This document shows, in pieces, positions 23,628-32,630 of a stretch of DNA of 64,000 nt. Positions within the stretch are counted from its first letter, which is position 1. Each line of letters begins with the position of its first letter. The notes beneath the pieces are model-generated. The model saw only the letters and a list, made by a program, of their open reading frames with translations, ran no database searches and was not told the origin of the DNA. Position numbers and translations under genes: made by a program. Source of the stretch: Dermanyssus gallinae (Eukaryota > Arthropoda > Arachnida > Mesostigmata > Dermanyssidae); contig QVRM01002131.1 of assembly GCA_003439945.1 (NCBI GenBank), forward strand, positions 22,501-86,500, written 5' to 3'.

Positions 23628-23906
23628 CAACCGCACACATCGCATACAATGCCATACGTGCAACGCGTTCAGCCTGGCGGCAGTCACCCATCATTCGGAT
23701 CTTTATCGCGCGTGCACGGAGGTTCTTCACCTTACGTGCATCATCATCAGCAGCCTCAGCAGGCTGAGCATGTGAACCGGCCAGCACTTCGGCGACAGGC
23801 GTCCCTTCCTGCGCGGCCCACCGTTTCCGGCCACGAGCGTCAAGAGTTCGAGCGCAACCTCGAACGCGAACAGGAGTTCGTGCGGCCAACGACGCCAACA
23901 AGGGTG
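23628..23906 (+). CDS. Probable internal exon 3 of the unidentified host gene
   Basis: The open frame is 279 nt (93 codons), in phase 0 at both ends as required by exon 2. The donor is GTACGT at 23907. The acceptor is less certain: CAG at 23625-23627 sits in a CAA-rich, pyrimidine-poor tract, and a second in-frame CAG at about 23670 is possible. The frame is closed upstream by TAA near 23607. The peptide contains PGGSHPSFGSLSRVHGG, a His/Gln run HHHQQPQQ, RRQASLPARP and an acidic/basic HERQEFERNLEREQEF stretch that looks helical. The composition suggests a disordered regulatory or scaffold segment. No known domain is seen, and no following exon was found in the window. Confidence 0.5.
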
Positions 23907-24197
23907 GTACGTGCAGCACACACCGACAGACAGACAGATAGATAGATAGATACGCATGCATTCGGCCCATTTGGTGGCACACGCGCTTTTTTATTACATT
24001 GCCAGCTAGCTAATTAGCTTTGTTGTCCAATTACCTGATTAGCGTTTTAGTAAGTGCGCAAGTGAGTTACTTCATTAGGTTAGGTTAGTTGGTTAATTGG
24101 TTAACTAGATAAATCATGATGGTTCCACCTAACACGGCGTGACTATGGTCCAACAACAGCTTACCGTCATTGTTGTTTCGCCACTTTACAAAAAACA
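23907..24197. other. Intron-like sequence with GACA/GATA short repeats
   Basis: CAGACAGACAGATAGATAGATA follows the donor, then AT-rich sequence with TTAGGTTAGG motifs to the mariner insertion. Confidence 0.5.
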
Positions 24198-24199
24198 TA

Positions 24200-25006
24200 C
24201 GAGGTGTGTTCAAAAAGTATCGCGACTTTTGTGTTTTTTTAAAAATTATTCATTTATTCATGAATATCTATTTTGTCCCCTTCAAAGTAATCCCCATGAC
24301 ATATTATACACTTGTGCCAACGGTTTTTCCAATCTTCGAAGCACTTCAAAAAACCATTTTTTTTATCTTGTTCAGCTCCTCCTTCGATGCCGTCTTTATC
24401 TCGTCAAGCGTAGCGTAACGTCGTCCTTTCATGGGCCTCTTCAGTTTAGGTACGAATTTCGCGGCGACCCGTCTCTTGCCCAAATCATTGATAAAAATCG
24501 AATGGCACGAGCCAATCGATATGTTTAGGTCCTCAGCAACTTCTCTAACGGTGATTCGACGATTGGCCAATACCATTTTCTCCAGTTCATTAATTTTTTC
24601 GTCTGTTGTTGAAGTGCTCGGGCGTCCGGCACGCTCTTCGTCGTTCACATCTTCTCGGCCTTCTGAGAACATTTTGTACCACCGATAAACGTTGCTTCGG
24701 TCCAAGGTAGCTTCTCCGTATGCCACAGTCAACATTCGGAATGCATCCGCGCACTTAATTTCGTTTTTCACACAAAATTTGATACAGGTTCTTTGATCCA
24801 TTTTTTTGAATAGGTAAAAATCGAAGACGATCCAAAACACGTGCAAGCAAAGCAGCTGTCAACAATTAAGTGAACATTCAAAATGGCCGAGCTTGTCGGC
24901 ATAAGTGAGAGACATGAGTACCAACATAACGCCACAAAAAATCGAAATTCGAATATACGTAACCCGCGAAAATTCAAAAGTCGCGATACTTTTTGAACAC
25001 ACCTCG
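24200..25006 (-). mobile_element. Internally deleted mariner element with perfect 32-bp terminal inverted repeats
   Basis: Ends 24200-24231 and 24975-25006 are exact 32-bp reverse complements starting CGAGGTGTGTTC. TA dinucleotides flank both ends (24198-24199 and 25007-25008), the target duplication expected for the Tc1/mariner superfamily. The element is 807 bp, against about 1.3 kb for full-length mariners. The interior is a fused N- and C-terminal transposase remnant on the minus strand. The identical terminal repeats suggest recent mobilisation by a transposase encoded elsewhere. Confidence 0.9.
24255..24846 (-). pseudogene. Mariner transposase with catalytic core deleted
   Basis: The minus-strand frame from ATG 24846-24844 down to 24346 gives 166 residues. 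The paired-like DNA-binding part is clear: CIKFCVKNEIKCADAFRML, ATLDRSNVYRWYKMFSEGRE and DEERAGRPSTS, then a second helix-turn-helix with RITVREVAEDLNISIGS. After KRRVAAKFVPK the frame jumps to KRPMKGRRYATLDEIK, which belongs near the C-terminus. The central DDD catalytic domain (with GDEx and HDNARPH blocks) is therefore missing. A one-frame slip after KKM hides the true end, CFEDWKNRWHKCI (about 24340-24300). The residual protein could at most bind its terminal repeats, which is inference. Confidence 0.85.
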
Positions 25007-25017
25007 TATATATATAC

Positions 25018-25118
25018 ATATTGCATACGCCATACATACGCCTGGGACAACCAGGCGATAAAATATATGTATATATATATATATATATACATATTGCATA
25101 CGCCATACATACGCCTGG
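25018..25118. repeat. Direct duplication of an unassigned target motif
   Basis: The 25-bp block beginning TTGCATACGCC and ending CGCCTGG occurs at about 25021-25045 and again at about 25094-25118, separated by GACAACCAGGCGATAAAA and a TA array. The second copy is interrupted after CGCCTGG by the LINE insertion and resumes at 27892. Confidence 0.85.
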
Positions 25119-27678
25119 AACCAGAAGTCTTTCGTGGACCTCACGATGGCGAATGACATAGCCTTCCCAAAGATATCGGGTTGGCAGGTTGATGAGGAGG
25201 AAAACGGAAGTGACCACAATTACATCCTGTTTGAGGTCGCTACCCTTCCCGAGCTAGCTGCCACTCCGCACAGACGCTGGCAGATGCGCAAGCTAAACCA
25301 GCGGGTTCTGGCGGAGAAGATTGACGAGGGCTGTCGACAGCTGTCAGAGGAAACCACGGATGAGACCTGGATTGCAACTGTTCTCGCAACGACCTGTGAG
25401 AAGGCAGGCCCCCGGACCAACTCTGGGCGCCGCCGGCGGCCGGTGCACTGGTGGAATCAAGAATTTGGCGAAACACGTCGTAAATGTACTAGACTAAATA
25501 GGGCTTACACTAGACAGCGCTCATGGCTGAGTGAAAGAGTCGCCCGAGGGGAACAAGGGTGGACGGTGGACGAACGATCGGCCGACCTTCTGTCGTCTTA
25601 CGGAGCTGCCAGACGGACATTGCAGAAGCTTATTGAGAAGAGTAAGGCGAAATCTTGGAAGCTTTTGATAGAAGAGGTGGCAAGGGACGTCTGGGGTCGG
25701 CCCTACCGAATCGTCTCGGCCAAGCTCCGGAAACCACCTCCTAGACTACCACCGGGTGTGCTGGAGAAGACGGTTCGCCATCTCTTTCCGGACCATCCGT
25801 GGAGAGGAGGAGTTTCTGGTTGCCCCGGAAGACATTCCGGAGGTAACGTTAGATGAGGTCGAGCGAGCAAGGAAAAGGTTGACACCCGGAAAAGCACCCG
25901 GCCCGGACGGAGTTCCCCTGGAGCGGCGAGGCTGCTAGTGAAGCGCTGGCCAAAAGTCTTTCAGACCCTGGCCAACAGACTTCTCAGAGAGGGGCGTTTT
26001 CCGAGGCTGTGGAAGAAGGCTAACCTGGTCCTGATCCCAAAAGGGGGAGGGAATGCCCCTGCAGGAGAGCCTGCCTACCGTCCCATATGTCTTCTCGACA
26101 CTATGGGTAAGATCTTGGAGAACGTACTGGTTGACCGGCTCAACGCCGAGATCGAAGCCAAAGGGGCTCGATCAGAAGCACAGTATGGCTTTCGGAAGGG
26201 ACGGTCAACGTTCGACACCCTGGCAAGAATACTGAGACGGGCAGGTGAGCAGCTAACGAAGATCCCCAAAACACGGGACTTTGTGCTGCTCATTCTCCTT
26301 GACGTCAAGAACGCCTTTAACTCGATGAGCTGGAAAGTGGCAATGCAAGCGATGGAGCCCAAGGGCATCTCGCCCTACCTTCGTCGAATCATAGCATCGT
26401 ACCTGTCGGAGAGAGGCCTGCTGGCCGGCGATCAGAGCTACGCAGTTACTGCAGGGGTCCCGCAAGGATCGGTTCTGGGACCGGTCCTGTGGAACCTCGC
26501 CTATGACGGGGTTCTCGAGTTGCAGGGTCTGCCTAGGGGTGTCGAGATGGTCGGTTATGCCGACGACTTGGCCCTTCTGGTCACGGCCCGTAGTACGGGA
26601 GCACTAGAGTCAGCCGCCAATGAGGCCTTGCTGATGGTGACAGACTGGATGGAAGACCATTCATTAAAACTGGCACCGCACAAGACTGAGGCGCTGTACC
26701 TAACAGGCAGAAAACTGACCAAAAACATACAGGTCGAAGTAGCAGGAGTTGGAGAAGAAAAGCGCCGCCTTTTGGCAACTGCTGCAGAATCCGTCGCCCT
26801 TTACGGAGCACCGGCATGGGCAGACAGGGCACTTAGAACGGCATGCAACAGGAGAAAGCTGAGGTCGGCGGAACGGCCGGTGGCCATAAGGGTCTGCCGC
26901 GCATTCCGTACCGTGTCGACGGAGGCACTACTTGTCGTGTCCAAGATGCTGCCATGGGATTTGCTGGCCGGGGAGCGAGCAGAACGAGCGCTGGACGGTG
27001 ATCTAGACCCCACACGGGCTAGACTAGCTACTTTGGACTCTTGGCAGAAAGAATGGGTGAGGGCAGCAGCTCCTGGGGGGGGTCACCAAGGGTCGCTGGA
27101 CCAAAAGTCTGATCCCGGACCTACGGCAATGGTACGACTGCAGACACGGCAAGCTATCTTATTATGCGTCCCAGGTGCTGACCGGCCACGGTCAGTTCCA
27201 GACGTATATGGTTAAGATTAACAAAGTTCAAGTCGACTCCTGCGTACTATGCGACTCGGGGCAACCGGATAATGTAGAGCACACTGTTCTGCATTGTGGG
27301 GCTCTCTGGGAAGCGCGGGACGCGGGGGCGGCCGCTGTGCGAGGCCGACTAGTCAACGAGGTCGTCACCCATATGATGACTTCAGCGGCGGCCTGGAAAG
27401 AAGGTATTGCCCACTTTGATGCAATCATGTCCACGAAGGTGGTCAAAGAGACTGCCAGGAGAGCTCGTCTTAGCGTCCACTCAAGCTCCGGTCGAGAGGG
27501 GGAATCTGTAGACGGGAGGCCTGTGAGTGATAAGCAGGCGGACCAGGCTAGGCAAATACAGCAAAGGATTCCCCAGATGATGACTCTCGACGCACCCACA
27601 GGCGGGCGGGCTGCGGAAGGTGTCAACGGCCTTCTTGAAGTCGCCGCCCCGCACCAAAGCGGGCTAGGGCGACTGTAG
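25119..27678 (+). pseudogene. R1-like LINE ORF2 (endonuclease end, RT, C-terminal knuckle)
   Basis: The frame opens in the last part of the APE endonuclease (NGSDHNYILFEV at about 25203-25238). A linker with HWWNQEFGETRRKCTRLNRA follows. RT starts at TPGKAPGPDGVP (about 25885-25920), after a frameshift near 25790. The next frame (25938-27215) contains YRPICLLDTMGKILE, YGFRKGRSTFDTL, LLDVKNAFNSMSW, AGVPQGSVLGPVLWNL and the catalytic YADD at 26556-26567, all intact. About 40 thumb residues appear to be deleted between NIQVEVAGVG and EKRRLLATAAESV (26740-26765). A frameshift near 27160 precedes the C-terminal LTGHGQFQTYMVKIN, CVLCDSGQPDNVEHTVLHCG knuckle and a stop at 27676-27678. The RT core is the best-kept APE-type one in the window. 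Confidence 0.85.
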
Positions 27679-27878
27679 GAAGGCTGGAGTAGGGAGGAGA
27701 GGCAAACTGGCCACTCCCATGGATACGAAGCGATGCCTAGCAGTTACCGTTCCCTGGGGGTGGGGGGGAGGCGGGTGTTAGTGGATTTTTGAGTCCCACA
27801 CTAGTCACTGGCTGTGGTGGCGCCCGTAATCCCCCATATTAATGCTGAGAGGTTTCAGCATAAAAAAACAAAAAAAAA
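25119..27878 (+). mobile_element. 5'-truncated R1-like LINE with 13-bp target duplication and A-rich tail
   Basis: TACATACGCCTGG is present at 25106-25118 and 27879-27891 (14 bp if a shared A is counted). The element starts within the endonuclease and ends in an A-rich tail after a G-rich 3' untranslated region (27679 to about 27862). Downstream, GACAACCAGGCGATAAAA restores the target seen intact at 25046-25063. This fits target-primed reverse transcription with 5' truncation. Confidence 0.85.
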
Positions 27879-28014
27879 TACATACGCCTGGGACAACCAG
27901 GCGATAAAACAAGAAACTAAGCTCGATTGGTAGCACCCCTCACAAGCCTAAGAGTAGTTAGATATTCATATTCCACTGTAACTACAAAATGAAATAAAAC
28001 CATATGTTAAACAC

Positions 28015-28016
<2 letters not shown>

Positions 28017-28077
<61 letters not shown>
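28017..28077. repeat. (TA)n microsatellite
   Basis: A pure TA array of about 61 bp. Confidence 0.95.
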
Positions 28078-28079
<2 letters not shown>

Positions 28080-29251
28080 TTGAATGTTTCCTGCCGTGTC
28101 AAAATTGCCACAAATCAGTGATACTCAGCTAAGAGAAGTTATAATAATGGGCCCATAAACAACAACAATTTCCAGGTTGATAGCAGTTGTAGCAGTACTA
28201 GTACTGGAAATAATATTCGTCAACAATAATAATCATAAAATAGTTATAACACTTCTAATCAATGAACGTCAATTCTACAAAAAAAAACGACTGCAATCAT
28301 GCCTACGTTTCTGGTCGTGGTGTACATAAACAGCCCATGGCAATGGGCTGTTAATTTTTTACAGTCTGCCTGTATTGGTCTACATTCGTATCTCTGTTCT
28401 AGAAGAAGAGCTTATTCGTAGGGTGGCCCCGTGGCAACCCCCGTGTGTCTCTCTGTTTGTCATTTGTGAGTTATGGCTTCAATGAGATAGGAACACGCGC
28501 AGTGCGGTTCTGTTTCGTATAGATCGAGCCATTTCTTTTCCTTCTCATGTCATTCGCCAAGTCCTGCTTTTAGGAAAGGTAGCCGAAGAAAGGAAAATAA
28601 TTAAGAGAAAGAGCGGAAGAGAGTGAGAGAGAGATAGACACAAGTATGAGCGAAACACTGAGATATAGCGAGCAAACAGGGAGAGCGGGTGATACAGGGA
28701 CAAGGGGAAAGATATAGGGGAAGGGCAGAGATATAGAGGAAGGGCAGAAATATAGGGGACAGGCAAAGACAAACTTGTCTGGGTGCCCGTTCTAGCCACA
28801 TTAGGGTGCCGAGACAGCGTCGGCATATGCAGTGCCTTTGCTGCTGCTGCGGCTGCTGTACGTTCGGCATTCACCCTATCGACGTAGTTGTAGTTATTAT
28901 TGTTGTTGTATGTTTGGGCCGATCCGGAAGGCTTCGGGCGGTCGATCGGGTAAGCATATTGGTAACTCGTCACAGACGACCAAACACCGTGTCGCCGATA
29001 CACTGGCGCAACAAATGGCGTCTAACCACCACCACCAACCGTCGTTTCGTTTTATACGTTTCGCTATCGCGCGGCAGCGAGAGCAGCCAGCAATCATTTG
29101 TGAAAAGAATAGTTGTTGTTCTGCTCCTCTCCGCCTCCGCCTCCTTCTCTCTCGTCTGCCTCCGCCTTCTTGTAGTTAGAACAAGTTAACAGCCTCTCGG
29201 GTAGAGTAGCAGGAATCAGCAGTAGGGGAGACTCGAATCGGTTGTTCGCGT

Positions 29252-29295
29252 TGTAGTTGTAGTAGTAGTAGTAGTAGTAGTAATAGTAGTTGTAC
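29252..29295. repeat. (GTA)n microsatellite
   Basis: A GTA/TAG triplet array with one interruption. Confidence 0.9.
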
Positions 29296-30488
29296 CTTTG
29301 TCGTAGCCGAATTAGCCGGTACGCTCCGATTACGAATATTGGTTGCAGCTGTCAGAGTTTTACATTTTGTGGCAAGGTGTGCTGATCTTAGTTACTTTTC
29401 AGTCAGTATTATGACTTCTACCACCACCACCACCACCACCATCACTACTACTGCTCCTGCTACGGAGTGGCATATGTAAATATTATTAGTATTATTATTC
29501 TTAACTTTGTGGTATTAAGGGCTACTATTCATAACCGCGTTGTGCTTGTAATAGGATATATAAGTCGCCTAAATCGCCTAAAAAAAAAATATATATATAT
29601 ATAGATATCATATGCTAATGCTATTTTCTAACATAACAGTTGCTAATGTGAATGATATCTTGCTCCTTCTCCTACCAAGTTGCATTCGACCGAGGAACGC
29701 TCGAAGCTAATTCTGAGGCAGCGTTCACTTTGTAATGTGGAGAATGTCGTTGCAACTTGTTAATTTTTTTTTTTTTTTGCTACACACACACGAGTAAAGT
29801 TCAAGCGTTACAATGTTTTGTACGCCACAAATAGTCGTCCTATTACATCCAGTGCTATTGTTTATGTAACCGAGTTATTGGGAAATGAGGTCAAACTTAT
29901 AAATCGTGGAACCTGACTAGAATGGCTTAGCGCAAACGCCGGGATCATTATGCCGAATGCGCTTATACCGTCATTTCCGCATCTTTGTGCTCAGAATTTC
30001 CGGGGAAATTCGCAGCTTCCGTCTAATGCTTGAAACTGAGTAACAAAGATGCTGCCCATTCCTTTATTGTGTTACGAGGCTTCCCTTTGAAGAGGTGGCT
30101 ATAAGAGAAGTGAGGTGCCACACTCTATCGAGACGAGGTAAGGCATACAAAAGATTGGCCTTAGAACAGCTTTTGGACGACCTTTTGGCGAGGTTCTACG
30201 AGAGACGTTTCTTTCGATAGAAGCAACTTCATTGCTTTAAGTAAGATGATCACGCCGCACTTGTTGTTGTCAATGCGGTCGATGCACTTAGCCTGCGTAA
30301 CGACCCGTTCCTAATGATCACCCGCCGATGTCAAAGGAACTCCGATGTCCGCAACGGTCGGCTGCTGAAAGCCATTCGTTGGTAAATGATTAAGCCGCAC
30401 GGCTCTCTGTTATCCGTATTGCGTCGCCGACCAAAATCCGACCATTCACGTTAGTTAGGAACCTTTTTTAGAGAGAGAGAGAGAGAAA

Positions 30489-30608
30489 AGAGACCGTAAG
30501 TAATCAACGTTAAGAGACCGTAATCAATCGAGGTTAAGAGACTGTAAGTAATCGACGATAAAAGACCGTAAGTAATCGACGATAAAATACCTCAAGTATT
30601 CGACGTTG
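30489..30608. repeat. Five tandem 24-bp units
   Basis: Imperfect units start at 30489, 30513, 30537, 30561 and 30585. The consensus begins AGAGACCGTAAGTAATCGAC. The last unit is the most diverged. A GAGAGA run precedes it. Confidence 0.85.
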
Positions 30609-30847
30609 TGTATCAGCTGTGTAGATATGAAGTAGGGTAGTAAGGGGGTTTTACCTTAATATAAGGAGCTGTGAAAATTGTTGTTGGTGTTGATTGATTT
30701 TTTTAGAGTTATTTTCAGGAGAACTAAATTAGGCCGCTGACATGTGCAAGCCCCAAGAGCGGTGGTTTTCGGCGTATTTGTGTACCTGGATTAGACAGCC
30801 ACATACGCAGAGAACATTGTTCGTAATGTTTTAGACGCTATAGACCA

Positions 30848-30850
<3 letters not shown>

Positions 30851-30912
<62 letters not shown>

Positions 30913-30920
30913 GTATATAT
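30851..30920. repeat. (TA)n microsatellite
   Basis: About 70 bp of TA with TGTATATG interruptions at the right end. Confidence 0.95.
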
Positions 30921-30937
30921 AAAGTCCTATCATGTTA

Positions 30938-30940
<3 letters not shown>

Positions 30941-30969
<29 letters not shown>
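30941..30969. repeat. (TA)n microsatellite, left flank of LINE B
   Basis: 29 bp of TA just before the presumed 5' untranslated region of LINE B. Confidence 0.9.
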
Positions 30970-30972
<3 letters not shown>

Positions 30973-31406
30973 CATCCTTTTTAGTATGAGGCTGGATATG
31001 TCTAGCTGGTAGTGTATATATGCTTTTATTTTCGAAGCTCGGCTACAGCGTACACGGTTTTTCCCTAGGGTGATAAAATGTTATGTGCTCTGACCGCTTT
31101 CGATATGCTTCTCTATCTTTCTCGGTTTTTCAAAAAATAAATTAATTTTTGTTTAAAACTTAAAGCTTAGCCGATGCGCACGTTGCTACTGCCGCGTGAT
31201 AAAGTAAAAAAACCTAAAAGAGAGCAAAAACGCACGAGCGCATATTCGGGTCAAATGGAAGACAAGCAATACATCAACTAGTCAAAGCATAGATTTGTTT
31301 GTATTTTGTTGTTATTTTTCTTATTATTTTTTTTAATTTAATTTTATTCTTCGTCTTTTTATAAGTGTAATTTCGCGTTTTGTGATACGCTTATTGCGGC
31401 ATAAAC

Positions 31407-32630
31407 ATGTCAAAGTTAGTGATATCCGGTCAGGATAAGCCACCTGATTTGCTGGACATATCACGACTGAGGGCCGCCACCGCCAGTGTTGAGAACAATA
31501 CGACGAAGGCAGACGACATTACGGCATAAGCGGCCGCATTGCCCGTGCCTGATGGAGTGCACTGCCACCGGCAACGACGACGGGAGTGATGCGTTAGCAC
31601 ATGATCGCGTTGGCTGCAAGCGGCGCAGGCAATCTGATATGGCAGGGACAACAAGTGCATCATACGGGCTAGTGGACTCCGAGGAATTCACCAAAGTTGT
31701 TTCGCGGAAGGAAAAAGCCATCATTTCACGCGAGCAACGACAACTTAATAAGCTTCGAGGTGACATCGAAGCAGGGACCATCAATTTGTTCAAGGTTACG
31801 TTTCGAAGACAACCAACTGCCTGGTCGGATAATGTGCTATTTTCCAAAGGTTCAATGCTTAAAATCTTCAAGGAGATCTACGCGGTGTCACCAGACTGTA
31901 AAATCGCTGGTGATACTCAGTCAATTGCGGTCTGGATAAAAGACTTCAAAGTGTAAATACGCTTCTTCAAGTGTCAAGCCTAGGAGAATGCCCCGTATCG
32001 GCTGCCTGCCCGGCCGTCACCTCATTTACCGCAAGAATTGAGGGAGGCCCGGACCACACCGCCGACTCCTGTCGTAGCGCTCCGAGGTGTGTGAACTGCC
32101 AGGGACCTCACCAGGCGGGATCTTCCTTATGCCCGCGGCTAGCTTACCTGCGTAAAAAAAGTCGAATAATGCTCGAGGGCCACATGCTCCAGCAGGTTAG
32201 AGCGGATTACCCCGACGCGGTCATCGGCGAAGCAGTCCAGTGTCGCTCGGCTTCTGTCCAAGAGGGCCCGTCTTCCGAGGTACGGGGTCCCACCTACGCT
32301 ACTGTGGTCAGGGGGATTTCGCCAGCAGCAAACGCCGATCCGCGAGTCGTTCTACCTAACCCAAAACCCATACCGAAGATCGAGAGGAAGAAATGCAGCT
32401 ACAGATCGCCTACGGTCTGGACCCACCACTCCCGCCGTTCGAAAAAAACCCCGAGAACAAGTAAGTCTCGCCAGAGCGCCGATACCGGTTCGTCGCTCTC
32501 GGTACTGGCTGATCTTCTGCAGGGAATTAGATCAGAATTATCTGCCGTGTTGAGATCCCTAGAGGAAGCATTGCGACCTCTCATGGACCTGTTTTGCGTG
32601 GTGGGCAAGTTAAAAGGTCTCGCCTTGTAA
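31407..32630 (+). pseudogene. Gag-like ORF1 of LINE B with CCHC knuckles, frameshifted
   Basis: It starts at ATG 31407 (MSKLVISGQDKPPDLLD), shifts frame near 31550, and continues through a basic KRRRQ stretch, EEFTKVVSRKEKAIISREQ (about 31680-31740) and the RRM-like end QSIAVWIKDFKV (to TAA 31954-31956). A slip then exposes the knuckles: FFKCQA at about 31963-31980, GGPDHTADSC, RCVNCQGPHQAGSSLC (about 32050-32135). These follow the CCHC pattern of LINE gag-like proteins, which bind nucleic acid. The tail (32140-32630) is Ser/Pro/Arg-rich. A helical end, LADLLQGIRSELSAVLRSLE, follows and TAA is at 32628-32630. The C-terminal frame is intact right up to the overlap with ORF2. Confidence 0.65.

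Larger units (their letters stand above)
27892..30480. other. No recognised gene; simple repeats and a hairpin
   Basis: Contains a TA array at 28017-28077, a small perfect hairpin CAGCCCAT/ATGGGCTG near 28333-28352, purine-rich GAGA tracts (28600-28760), a GTA/TAG triplet run (29252-29295) and CCACCACCAC near 29420. The long open frames on both strands at 28545-29189 reflect purine-rich and triplet repeats, and none has a family motif. Confidence 0.45.

Noticed and set aside
28545..29189. Long frames on both strands (up to 152 codons)
   Set aside because: Openness comes from GAGA and triplet repeats; products are Ser/Leu or Cys/Val low-complexity.
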